A stretch of 64,000 nucleotides of DNA, taken from Nocardia colli. Lineage in GTDB: Bacteria > Actinomycetota > Actinomycetes > Mycobacteriales > Mycobacteriaceae. The stretch is taken from assembly GCF_008704205.1 (NCBI RefSeq), contig NZ_VXLC01000016.1, positions 62,001 to 126,000 of the forward strand, read 5' to 3'. Positions 26,224 through 33,932 of the stretch are shown here, in pieces. The position numbers and the translations under genes were made by a program. Numbering within the stretch: position 1 is the first letter of the stretch; each line of letters starts with the position of its first letter. The notes under the pieces are model-generated. The model worked only from the letters and a program-made list of their open reading frames with translations. It ran no database searches and had not been told where the DNA came from.

Positions 26224-26571
26224 ATGTTGGAGTTCGGAATGCTGCTGATCATGATCCTCGCCGTGGCCGGGGTGGTCGCGGTCTATCTGCGCGGCCGCGG
26301 CACCTTCCGTTCCGCACCGGGGGAGACCGGCACGCTCTACGTCACCGGCGTGAGCCCGCGACCGGACGATGCGATGGGCGAGCAGTTCGTGACCATCACC
26401 GGCAACGTGACCGGCCCGACCGTGCAGGGCGCCGTCGTCTACGGCCGTTTCGCCTGGGACGTCAACGCGTGGCCGTCGATCGGCGATCTCATCACCATCG
26501 CCTACCCGCCGGGCAAGCCGGAACGCTGGCAGATCGTGCATCCCGGCGCGCGCCCCGGTCTCGGCTCCTGA
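26224..26571 (+). CDS. Small membrane-anchored protein of unknown function
   Basis: 115 residues with an N-terminal membrane segment (FGMLLIMILAVAGVVAVYLRG). After it comes a soluble beta-rich domain of about 85 residues (TLYVTGVSPRPDDAMGEQFV, VTITGNVTGPTVQGAVVYGRF). This could be an OB- or NfeD-like small fold, but I do not recognise it. It starts 39 bases after the ATPase gene, so a two-gene unit is possible. Its 3' end (PERWQIVHPG...GLGS-stop) is partly duplicated in the following intergenic DNA. Confidence 0.75.
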   Translation: MLEFGMLLIMILAVAGVVAVYLRGRGTFRSAPGETGTLYVTGVSPRPDDAMGEQFVTITGNVTGPTVQGAVVYGRFAWDVNAWPSIGDLITIAYPPGKPERWQIVHPGARPGLGS

Positions 26572-26616
26572 TCAGGGTGTGTGTCGTTGATCGTTGATGT
26601 CGGTTGGCGCGATGCC

Positions 26617-26673
26617 TGGTGCGGGCGTGCCGGAACGTTGGCAGGTGGTGCGGCCCCCGGGTCTCGGTTCCTG
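26617..26673 (+). pseudogene. Duplicated 3' remnant of the small membrane-protein gene
   Basis: GTGCCGGAACGTTGGCAGGT and the following bases copy the end of the gene at 26515-26571: both read PERWQ(I/V)V(H/R)P...PGLGS-stop, with a small deletion in the second copy. The copy lacks any upstream coding part, so it is a decayed partial duplication and not a gene. Confidence 0.7.
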
Positions 26674-26769
26674 ACCGGTAGGTGAGTCACGCATTTCGTG
26701 GCGAGGATCAGCGCTGGCTGGAGGGCGAGCGGCGCTATCTCGGGCAGCTGGCGGACGAAGGCATGTGTG

Positions 26770-26787
26770 ACGTAGACCGTTCTACGT
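26770..26787. promoter_or_regulatory. Perfect 7-4-7 operator-like palindrome upstream of GNAT
   Basis: ACGTAGA-CCGT-TCTACGT ends 20 bases before the GNAT start codon. The size and symmetry suit a TetR-type dimer and would block transcription start if bound. No TetR gene is adjacent. Confidence 0.6.
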
Positions 26788-26807
26788 CGAATGGCACGAT
26801 GCGTGGT

Positions 26808-27335
26808 ATGGATGCGAACGCTGGTGTCGGTGGCGAGAACGTGGGATTGATCATTCGGACGGCCGAACCGGCCGAGTACGCGGCGATCAGCGAACTCACC
26901 GTGGACGTCTACGTCGGCGAAGGCTTCGTCCGCGCCGACACCCCGTACGCGGCCGAACTCGCCGACACCGAACATCGCGGCGCATCCGCACAACTGCTGG
27001 TGGCCACCCACGCCGGCCGAATCGTGGGATCCCTCACCGTCGCCCGCCCCGGCACCCCCTACGCGGAGATCGCGCGACCCGGCGAACTCGAGTTCCGCAT
27101 GCTCGCCGTCTCGAAGACCGCCCGCGGCCTCGGCGCGGGAACCGCGTTGGTACGCACCGTGATCGACATCGCCAAGGCCGAAGGCTTCGAAGCCGTAGCC
27201 CTCACCACCATGCCCGCCATGACCGACGCCCGCCGCATCTACGACCGCTTCGGCTTCACCCCCACCCCCGACCGCGACTGGCACACCCCCGCCGGCGAAC
27301 TCCTCACCGTCCTCCGCCTAGCCCTGGCGAACTAA
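26808..27335 (+). CDS. GNAT-family N-acetyltransferase
   Basis: 175-residue GNAT enzyme that transfers acetyl from acetyl-CoA to an unknown amine. Motif A is FRMLAVSKTARGLGAGTALV (acetyl-CoA pyrophosphate loop RGLGAG), with motif B around AVALTTMPAMTDARRIYDRFGF. The start at 26808 gives MDANAGVGG; the frame is open further upstream but would include the palindrome at 26770. The next ATG upstream is at 26799. A short promoter-proximal leader and the palindrome suggest dedicated repression. The gene is alone between the membrane-protein gene and the repeat array. Confidence 0.88.
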   Translation: MDANAGVGGENVGLIIRTAEPAEYAAISELTVDVYVGEGFVRADTPYAAELADTEHRGASAQLLVATHAGRIVGSLTVARPGTPYAEIARPGELEFRMLAVSKTARGLGAGTALVRTVIDIAKAEGFEAVALTTMPAMTDARRIYDRFGFTPTPDRDWHTPAGELLTVLRLALAN

Positions 27336-27383
27336 CGCCCAACAACCCACACCCATCCCCCGTCGGCCGAGAAGTTTGCTACC

Positions 27384-28430
27384 GAGCGGGACATGAGAAC
27401 ACGGCGACTCGCACTTTCCCGCCGCCACGTCCCGCTGGCCGCACTGGTTGCTGTCGAGCGGGACATGAGGGCGCGACTACTCGCACTTTCTCGCTGTCAT
27501 GTCCCGTTGGCCGTAGTGGTTGGTGTCGAGCGGGACATGAGGGCGTCGTTACTCGTGCTTTCCCGCTGTCATGTCCCGCTGGCTGCTGTTGTTGCTGTCG
27601 AGCGGGACATGAGGGCGCGATTTCGCGTCTTCCGCCGTCAGGTCCCGTTGGTCGCGGGGATACCGTCGCACAGGCCTCGGCCAGCGAGGCTGATCGCACT
27701 TGCCATGCCCCCACGGCGGTTGCGCGCGGTTTCCTCCGCTATCTCCCATCGGCCGTGAGGTTGCTGTCGAATGGGACACCACGGCGCGGCGACTCGCACT
27801 TTCCCGCTGTCATGTCCCATTGGGCGGTAAGAGTTGTCGCCGAACGGGACTGGAACGCAACTACTCGCGCTCCCCCGCCGCGATGACCCGTTGACCGAGG
27901 TTGCTGTCGAGCGGGACATGAGGACGCGGCCACTCATACTTTCGCGCCGTCAGGTCCCGTTGGCGGCAGGGAGGCCGTCGAATGGGACATCAAGGCGTGG
28001 TTACTCGCACTTTGCCGATGCTGTGTCCCGTTCGTGGCAAGCGTTGTCGTCGAGTGGAAAGTTATGGCGTGGCTCCTCGTGCCTTCCCTCCGCTGTGTCC
28101 GGCTTCCTGCCGAGCTGTCGTCGAGCGGGACATGAGGGCGCGATTACTCGCGTTTTCTCGCTGTCATGTCCCGTTGGCCGAATCGGTTGTTGTCGAACGG
28201 GACTGGGGTGGGGCCGCTTGCCGTTCCCCGCCGCTACCTATCTCCCGTTGTCCGTGAGGGTTGGTGCCGAATGGGACATCAGGGCGTCGCCACTCGCACT
28301 TCCTGCCCTGATGTCCCGTTCGTGGCAAGGGAAGTTGCCGGGCGGGGCGTGACGGTGCGGTTACTCGTAATTTCCCGCTGGCATGTCCCGCTGGTTGGTG
28401 GAGCTGTCGTTGAACGGGACATCCGGGTGA
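27384..28430. repeat. 72-bp palindromic tandem repeat array (locus 1)
   Basis: About 15 copies with a 72-bp period. Left arms start at 27384, 27456, 27528, 27600, 27769, 27842, 27909, 27980, 28052, 28123, 28195, 28269, 28340 and 28412, with one eroded copy near 27672. Each copy has GAGCGGGACATGA, a loop with ACTCGCACTTTC, and the inverted TCATGTCCCGTTGG, so half-units of 34-38 bp alternate in orientation. At 28273-28285 and 28305-28317 the arms are a perfect 13-bp match. No gene is supported in 27336-28504. Confidence 0.9.
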
Positions 28431-28504
28431 GGTGGGTTGTCCGTTTTGATCATGTTCGTTTCGTACGTGCACTTTTGGCTCGCCCGTGGACCTTTGGCGA
28501 ATGG

Positions 28505-29155
28505 TCAGCCGAGGACGGTGGCGACGATTCCGGCGAGGTAGCCGAGGCGGGCGACTTCCGAGGGGCGGAAGTCGGGGCCGCCGGGGCGGCCGAGCAGGAG
28601 GACCTTGCCGGTGTTGCCGAGCGGTGCGGCGGCGAGTTTGGTGTCCATGTCGCGCCAGATCTCCGGGACCCATTCGGATTCGGGGTCGAGGATGGCGGGC
28701 TTCTCCAGCGGCATCCACGGTGCCGAACCCGCTTGGGTCTCCGGCGCACTCGGGCTGCCGACCACGCGGTAGGCGCCCTGCGGGCCCATGTCGATGATGG
28801 TGCTCCAGCCGACCCGCAGCACCCGGGGCACGCCGTCGACGAGCACCTGTAATCGGTCGTCCTTGGCGCTGGCGACCTGGTCGATCAGTTCGAGTTCGCG
28901 GTGGGTGTCCAGCACGCCGGAGTACGGGCGGATGGAGTCGACGCGCACGTCGCCGATCGATTCGGCGGCGGTGATCAGGGTGTCCGGGAGCGCGCCCTGC
29001 GGCACCTCGACGACGAGGTCGTCGACGGCGAAGCCGGCGCCGCGTTCCACCACGTCCAACGAGAGGATGTCGGCGCCGACGGAGCCGAGGGCGAGCGCGA
29101 GAGCACCGAGGCTTCCCGGTCGATCCGGAAGTTGCACGCGGAGCAGATACGACAC
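28505..29155 (-). CDS. ACT-domain amino-acid-binding protein (Rv3013-like)
   Basis: 216-residue cytosolic protein. An ACT domain at the N-terminus (SYLLRVQLPDRPGSLGALALALGSVGADILSLDVVE, in sections) has the ligand-binding RPGSLG turn. A second, less clear regulatory-like domain follows (about 90-216). The GTG at 29155 has AAAGGAAC upstream and starts exactly at the ACT strand; the open frame continues 68 codons upstream without conservation. The orthologue lies between ligA and gatC in mycobacteria, as here. An amino-acid sensor is likely, but the ligand and target are not known. Confidence 0.85.
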   Translation of the reverse strand: MSYLLRVQLPDRPGSLGALALALGSVGADILSLDVVERGAGFAVDDLVVEVPQGALPDTLITAAESIGDVRVDSIRPYSGVLDTHRELELIDQVASAKDDRLQVLVDGVPRVLRVGWSTIIDMGPQGAYRVVGSPSAPETQAGSAPWMPLEKPAILDPESEWVPEIWRDMDTKLAAAPLGNTGKVLLLGRPGGPDFRPSEVARLGYLAGIVATVLG

Positions 29156-29396
29156 GTGCGTTCCTTTCCTAGGGCGGCCGAGGCTCTCAACGGATACCCG
29201 GGTCACGCAATACTTACACCCCCGCGCCCCAGTAATCGACTCGAAGCACGGCCAGTGATGTACGCCACGCGGCGATTTCGGGACAGTACGGCGTGTCGAG
29301 CTAGTGGGGAAACCGTGTCGTCGAATCGGATCCACCCGAATCGGCGTCATGCGCGGCACGCTCAGCCTACCGCCGGGCTCCGACAGGAGTGGCGGG

Positions 29397-29700
29397 TGTC
29401 GCGCTGTTGTGGCCGGGCCGCGCCCGATATGCGATGTTCAGCCGATTCGCCCGTATCCCTTTGTGTCCCTGAGTCGCGATCGCGCTAGGTCGAGACATCG
29501 CGGCGCGCGGCCGACGATCACACCGCACCGATCGGAAACCTCCGATCCCCGAATCCTTTGCGAGGCGACCGCGCGGGGCCGAGGTTGGCGGCTGCGTCAT
29601 GCCGCAGCGGAGAGGCCGCGCCCGATCGGATGCGCGAGTCGACCGCCGATGCCGTATCCGCTGGCGGACATGCGATGCGACCGTGCTGGGCCGAGGCATG
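29397..29700. repeat. Degenerate repeat-rich gap upstream of gatC
   Basis: Related blocks GCGATCGCGCTAGGTCGAG (29476), GCGACCGCGCGGGGCCGAGG (29565) and GCGACCGTGCTGGGCCGAGG (29677) recur at irregular spacing (89 and 112 bp), along with copies of GGCCGCGCCCGAT. No coding region is supported in 29156-29840. A possible -10 TAGGCT near 29731 could start the gatCA transcript. Confidence 0.45.
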
Positions 29701-29840
29701 GGCGGCCGGTGTCGTGTCGGCGGCGGTGGCTAGGCTGTACGGGTTGTGTAGTTGCTATGCAATAGCGTCGTTTGTATACGCGATTACGTCGCGATGACGC
29801 GATGTGAACTGTTGAAACCGAAGCCGAAAGGGGTCCCGCG

Positions 29841-30140
29841 GTGCCCGCCATCTCCCGTGACGAGGTAGCACACCTCGCCCGGCTGTCCCGGCTCGCGCTG
29901 TCCGAAGCCGAACTGGATCAGTTCGCCGGTCAGCTGGATTCGATCCTGAGCCACGTGCGGACCATTTCCGAGGTCGCCGCCGCCGATGTCCCGGCCACCG
30001 CGTCGCCGAATCCGACGACCAACGTGACCCGGCCCGACGTGATCGTGCCCTGCCTGACCCCGGAGCAGGCGCTGTCCGGCGCCCCGGCGGCCGAGGAGCA
30101 GAAGTTCGTGGTTCCGCAGATCCTGGGAGAGTCCCAATGA
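29841..30140 (+). CDS. gatC: Asp/Glu-tRNA amidotransferase subunit C
   Basis: GatC, 99 residues, wraps GatA and GatB in the amidotransferase that converts mischarged Glu-tRNA(Gln) or Asp-tRNA(Asn) to the correct aminoacyl-tRNA. The family pattern is SRDEVAHLARLSRLALSEAELDQF, the linker TASPNPTTNVTRPD and the C-terminal FVVPQIL. The GTG start follows GAAAGGGG. It overlaps gatA by four bases (ATGA). gatB is 27 kb away in this genome. Confidence 0.95.
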   Translation: MPAISRDEVAHLARLSRLALSEAELDQFAGQLDSILSHVRTISEVAAADVPATASPNPTTNVTRPDVIVPCLTPEQALSGAPAAEEQKFVVPQILGESQ

Positions 30141-31609
30141 CTGACCTGACCGCGCTGTCTGCCGCTGAACTGGCCGGCAAGATCCACGGCGGCGAGGTGT
30201 CCTCGGTCGAGGTCACCCAGGCGCATCTGGATCGGATCGCCGAGGTCGACGGCGAGTACCACGCGTTCCTGCACGTGTCGGGGGAGCAGGCGCTCGCGGC
30301 CGCGGCCGCGGTGGATTCCGCGCTCGGCTCCGGTGCCGCGCCCGCCTCGCCGCTGGCCGGAGTTCCGTTGGCGCTCAAGGACGTTTTCACCACCACGGAC
30401 ATGCCGACCACCTGCGGATCGAAGATCCTCGAAGGGTGGGTCTCGCCCTACGACGCGACGCTGACCACCCGGTTGCGCGCGGCGGGCATCCCGATCCTGG
30501 GCAAGACCAACATGGACGAGTTCGCCATGGGCTCGTCCACCGAGAACTCGGCCTACGGGCCGACCCGCAACCCGTGGGACACCACCCGCATCCCGGGCGG
30601 TTCCGGCGGCGGTTCGGCGGCCGCGCTGGCCTCGAACCAGGCCCCGCTGGCCATCGGCACCGACACCGGCGGCTCGATCCGCCAGCCCGCCGCGGTGACC
30701 GCGACCGTCGGCACCAAGCCGACCTACGGCACGGTCTCGCGCTACGGCCTGGTCGCCTGCGCGTCCTCGCTGGATCAGGGCGGCCCGTGCGGGCGGACGG
30801 TGCTGGACACCGCGCTGCTGCACGAGGTGATCGCCGGGTACGACCCGCGCGACTCCACCTCGCGCAACGTGCCGGTCGCACCGGTCGTCGCCGCGGCCCG
30901 CGAAGGCGCCAAGGGCGACCTGAGCGGCGTGAAAGTCGGTGTGGTGAAGGAACTTCACTCCGACAGCTACCAGCCGGGCGTGCTCGAGTCCTTCGACGCC
31001 GCGGTCGCGGTGCTCAAGGAACTCGGCGCCGAGGTGATCGAAGTGTCTTGTCCGCACTTCGAATACGCGCTCTCGGCCTACTACCTGGTGATGCCGTCCG
31101 AGGTGTCGTCGAACCTGGCGCGCTTCGACGCGATGCGGTACGGCCTGCGGGTCAGCGACGACGGCCAGCACAGCGCCGAGCAGGTCATGGCGGCCACCCG
31201 GGCCGCCGGATTCGGCCCGGAAGTCAAGCGCCGCATCATGATCGGCACCTACGCGCTGTCCGCCGGTTACTACGACGCGTACTACGGCCAGGCGCTGAAG
31301 GTCCGCACGCTGATCGCGCGCGACTTCGACAAGGCCTACGAGCAGGTCGACGTGCTGGTCTCGCCGACCAGCCCGTTCACCCCGTGGAAGCTCGGCGAGA
31401 AGGTCGACGACCCGCTGGCCATGTACCTGTCCGACCTGTGCACCCTGCCCACCAACCTCGCCGGTCACCCCGCGATGTCGGTCCCGTCCGGGCTGAGCAA
31501 GGACGACGGTCTCCCGGTCGGCTTCCAGATCATGGCCCCCGCCCTGGCCGACGACCGGCTGTACCGCGTCGGTGCGGCCTACGAAGCCGCCCGCGGCGCC
31601 ATCGCCTGA
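30137..31609 (+). CDS. gatA: Asp/Glu-tRNA amidotransferase subunit A
   Basis: GatA, 490 residues, is the glutaminase subunit of the GatCAB complex, releasing ammonia for transamidation. The amidase-signature triad is present: Lys81 (ALKDV), cis-Ser156 (PGGSGGGS) and nucleophile Ser180 (TDTGGSIRQPA). Start codon ATG overlaps the gatC stop. In M. tuberculosis pfkA and gatB follow directly; here an approximately 21-kb segment intervenes, so gatB needs its own promoter. Confidence 0.97.
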   Translation: MTDLTALSAAELAGKIHGGEVSSVEVTQAHLDRIAEVDGEYHAFLHVSGEQALAAAAAVDSALGSGAAPASPLAGVPLALKDVFTTTDMPTTCGSKILEGWVSPYDATLTTRLRAAGIPILGKTNMDEFAMGSSTENSAYGPTRNPWDTTRIPGGSGGGSAAALASNQAPLAIGTDTGGSIRQPAAVTATVGTKPTYGTVSRYGLVACASSLDQGGPCGRTVLDTALLHEVIAGYDPRDSTSRNVPVAPVVAAAREGAKGDLSGVKVGVVKELHSDSYQPGVLESFDAAVAVLKELGAEVIEVSCPHFEYALSAYYLVMPSEVSSNLARFDAMRYGLRVSDDGQHSAEQVMAATRAAGFGPEVKRRIMIGTYALSAGYYDAYYGQALKVRTLIARDFDKAYEQVDVLVSPTSPFTPWKLGEKVDDPLAMYLSDLCTLPTNLAGHPAMSVPSGLSKDDGLPVGFQIMAPALADDRLYRVGAAYEAARGAIA

Positions 31610-31725
31610 CGGATAGGCGAACTCCGCACCCCCGCTTGGGACTTCGCGCAACGGTCAGCTAGCTGACTCGTGCAGGAGTCTCGACGGGGTGTGCGGAAGC
31701 CTCGGAGGTAACCCCGCTACTGCGC

Positions 31726-31896
31726 GGTTGAGTCGCGCCCTGGAGGTTGAGCCGCACCCAGGGGGTTGAGCCGCACCCAGGGGGTTGAGCCGCACCCAGG
31801 GGGTTGAGCCGCACCCAGGGGGTTGAGCCGCACCCTGGAGGTTGAGCCGCACCCTGGAGGTTGAGCCGTGCCCATGGGGTTGATGGGATGGCGGAA
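31726..31896. repeat. 19-bp tandem repeat array B
   Basis: Nine units with an exact 19-bp period begin at 31726, 31745, 31764, 31783, 31802, 31821, 31840, 31859 and 31878. The consensus is GGTTGAGCCGCACCCAGGG, with TGG in place of AGG in some copies. The sequence is unrelated to the other two 19-bp arrays in this window. No gene is supported in 31610-32007. Confidence 0.9.
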
Positions 31897-31917
31897 CTTC
31901 GCAGACTTCCTTGAGAC

Positions 31918-31953
31918 TTCGCACAGCCCTTCACTCGCGGAGGGCTGTGCGAA
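31918..31953. terminator. Terminator between gatA and the SDR gene
   Basis: Perfect 13-bp stem TTCGCACAGCCCT / AGGGCTGTGCGAA with a 10-base loop, followed by AAGAC. It sits in the convergent gap downstream of the repeat array and can stop transcription from either side. Confidence 0.7.
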
Positions 31954-32007
31954 AGACGAGATAGGTCTGCGAGGTCGGTCTCCGCGGCTGCCGGGTGTGC
32001 CGAGACT

Positions 32008-32853
32008 TCAAGCAGGCCAGGTGAATTCGGGGTCGGCCGCGTAGTCCAGGCGGCGCTGGTCCAGTGCCATCGAGACCATCTGATGCGCGCCGGGGCCGAT
32101 GATCTTGCGCACCGGTGGGTTCGGCTCGTTCACCAGCGCGATGAGTCCGGCTGCGCCGACCTTCGGTGCGGCCTCCTTCGATTCGGATTCGTAGTCGGTC
32201 GCCGGCGGTGGTGTGCTCGGGTCCGGGTAGTCGGGCATGCCGAGGATTCCGGTGCGCACCTGCTCGTATGCGGGTAGGGCGGTGCCGAACTTCATGCTGG
32301 TCTTCGCCCAGTCGGTGTCGAAGCCGCCCATTTGCGCGAGGGTGACCGCGATGCCGAACGGGCGCAGCTCGTCGGCGAGCGAGGCGCTGAAGCCTTCCAG
32401 GGCCCACTTGCTCGCGTTGTACAGGCCGAACAGTGGGAGACTGCCGACCGCGCCGACGGTCGAGATCTGCACGATGTGGCCGGAACCTTGTGCGCGCAGG
32501 TGTGGCGCGGCCGCCTGGGAAACCCACAGGGCACCATAGAAATTGGTGTCCATCTGGTCGCGGATCTGCGCCTCCGTGAGTTCCTCGATCGCGCCGACCA
32601 GGCCGTAACCCGCATTGTTCACGATCACATCGATGGTGCCCAGCAGTGCGAAAGCCTTGTCCACGGTGGCGATTACGCCGTCGCGGTCGCGAACGTCCAG
32701 CGGCAGCACCGTGAGTCGTGCGTCGGTGAGGTCGGCCATGGAATGTGGGTCGCGAGCGGTCGCGACGACGCGGTCGCCCTCGGCGAGTGCGGCCAGCGTG
32801 AATGCCCGGCCGAGTCCGCGATTAGCGCCGGTGATGAACCATGTTCTGGTCAT
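32008..32853 (-). CDS. Short-chain dehydrogenase/reductase, TetR-controlled
   Basis: 281-residue SDR with cofactor loop TGANRGLG, NADP-type arginine in ATARDPHS, NNAG, catalytic Ser in ISTVGAVG and YNASK as the YxxxK motif. The C-terminus (TWPA) is longer than usual, as in the SDR subfamily that acts on bulky substrates. Start at the ATG at 32853 with AAAGGAT upstream; the frame runs further but through the operator region. It is divergent from a TetR gene, and two perfect GAGACG/CGTCTC palindromes lie between them, so it is almost certainly repressed by that TetR. Substrate unknown. Confidence 0.9.
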   Translation of the reverse strand: MTRTWFITGANRGLGRAFTLAALAEGDRVVATARDPHSMADLTDARLTVLPLDVRDRDGVIATVDKAFALLGTIDVIVNNAGYGLVGAIEELTEAQIRDQMDTNFYGALWVSQAAAPHLRAQGSGHIVQISTVGAVGSLPLFGLYNASKWALEGFSASLADELRPFGIAVTLAQMGGFDTDWAKTSMKFGTALPAYEQVRTGILGMPDYPDPSTPPPATDYESESKEAAPKVGAAGLIALVNEPNPPVRKIIGPGAHQMVSMALDQRRLDYAADPEFTWPA

Positions 32854-32872
32854 GGGGTGGATCCTTTCGTCG

Positions 32873-32889
32873 CGAGACGATCCGTCTCG
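32873..32889. promoter_or_regulatory. TetR operator O1
   Basis: CGAGACG-ATC-CGTCTCG, a perfect 7-3-7 palindrome 20 bases upstream of the SDR start. It shares the ACGAGACG core with O2 at 32927-32945. Confidence 0.75.
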
Positions 32890-32926
32890 TTTCGAAAGGA
32901 TGCCAAGCCGGTCGCCCACTGTCAAG

Positions 32927-32945
32927 ACGAGACGGTTCGTCTCGT
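32927..32945. promoter_or_regulatory. TetR operator O2
   Basis: ACGAGACG-GTT-CGTCTCGT, a perfect 8-3-8 palindrome 19 bases upstream of the TetR start. Centres of O1 and O2 are 55 bp apart, so both genes can be repressed and TetR can limit its own synthesis. Confidence 0.78.
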
Positions 32946-32963
32946 TGATGATATTCTGACCAG

Positions 32964-33551
32964 GTGTCCGACACCCCCAGCGCCCTGCGCCGCAGCGAAC
33001 GAGCCCGCGCCGCGATCCTCGCCGCCACCGCCGAGCTCATCCGCGAACTGCCCTACGGAAAGCTGAGCGTGGAGGCGATCGCCGCCCGAGCGGGCGTCGG
33101 CAAGCAGACCATCTACCGCTGGTGGCCGTCCAAGGGTGCGGTCGTCTTCGACGCGATGCTCGAACTCGATTCCGGCCCAGACGGTCTCGCGCTGCCGAAC
33201 ACCGGCGACATCGCGGCCGACCTGCGTCTGCTGCTCCGCGGCTCGGTCACCGCCCTCACCGACCCCGGCTTCGAATCGTTCCTCCGCGCCATCTACATCG
33301 AAATCCAGCAGGACCCCGAAATCGGCGCCGCCTACCGCGAACGCCTCCTGCTCCCGCAACGCGCCGCTGTCGCCGACCGTCTCGGCGCGGGAGTGAAATC
33401 CGGCGAACTCCGCCCCGACCTTGACCTCGAGCTCGCCACCGACCTACTGCTCGGCCCGATCCAATCCCGCTGGTCGTTAGGTCTCGGCGGTCTCACCGAG
33501 TCCTACGCCGACGCGGCCCTCGACGCGGCCCTCGCCCACCTCCGTCCATAG
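32964..33551 (+). CDS. TetR-family repressor
   Basis: 195-residue TetR regulator. The N-terminal HTH reads RARAAILAATAELIRELPYGKLSVEAIAARAGVGKQTIYRWWPSKGAVVFDA in sections (about 12-60), with the recognition helix VGKQTIYRWW. The C-terminal ligand domain has the TetR_C_16/AcrR-like DPELGAAYRERLLLPQR type helix (here DPEIGAAYRERLLLPQR). The start is GTG at 32964. Divergent placement and two identical-core operators support autorepression and control of the SDR. The inducer may be the SDR substrate. Confidence 0.92.
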   Translation: MSDTPSALRRSERARAAILAATAELIRELPYGKLSVEAIAARAGVGKQTIYRWWPSKGAVVFDAMLELDSGPDGLALPNTGDIAADLRLLLRGSVTALTDPGFESFLRAIYIEIQQDPEIGAAYRERLLLPQRAAVADRLGAGVKSGELRPDLDLELATDLLLGPIQSRWSLGLGGLTESYADAALDAALAHLRP

Positions 33552-33591
33552 CCGCCACCATCTCGCTCGCCACGCCGGGCAGGCACCGCCG

Positions 33592-33862
33592 CGCACGTGC
33601 GCCGACAAGTGCGACCCGCGCACGTGCTGTGCCGGCGCATGGGTCGCACTGCCACGCACGAGTCCTGCAGATGCGTACGAGATGGGCAGCCGCGCGCGAG
33701 TTAGGGAGCCGCGCACGGGTTAGGGAGCTGCGCACGGGTTAGGGAGCTGCGCGCGAGTTAGGGAGCTGCGCGCGAGTAAGGGAGCTGCGCGCGAGTAAGG
33801 GAGGCGCGCACGAGTTAGGCAGCCGCGCGCGAGTTATGCAGGCGCGCACGGGATTGCTGGCA
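33592..33862. repeat. 19-bp tandem repeat array C
   Basis: Core units GCGCGCGAGTTAGGGAGCT have the TTAGGG element at 33701, 33720, 33739 and 33758, then variants at 33777, 33796, 33815 and 33834, all exactly 19 bp apart. Degenerate units in the same phase (33682, 33663, 33644) extend the array upstream. The sequence differs from arrays A and B. No gene is supported in 33552-33932. Confidence 0.88.
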
Positions 33863-33932
33863 ATTTTGTACGCGGCTGCACGACTCGTGCGCGGGGTGGT
33901 CGGTTGAGGATCGTGTGGCTGAGGGCGGCCGG

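Noticed and set aside
27384..28430. CRISPR array at the 72-bp repeats
   Set aside because: Whole 72-bp units are repeated, including what would be spacers, and the period is far from the 60-70 bp repeat-spacer layout with unique spacers. No cas gene is present.
27393..28852. Several frames across the 72-bp array and downstream
   Set aside because: Peptides repeat VERDMRARLL(A/V)LSRCHVPLA, a translation of the DNA repeat in every frame.
29304..29765. 153-residue frame upstream of gatC
   Set aside because: It covers the degenerate repeat-rich leader; low complexity and no start signal.
30387..30881. 164-residue minus-strand frame in gatA
   Set aside because: Shadow of the amidase gene; arginine-rich antisense product.
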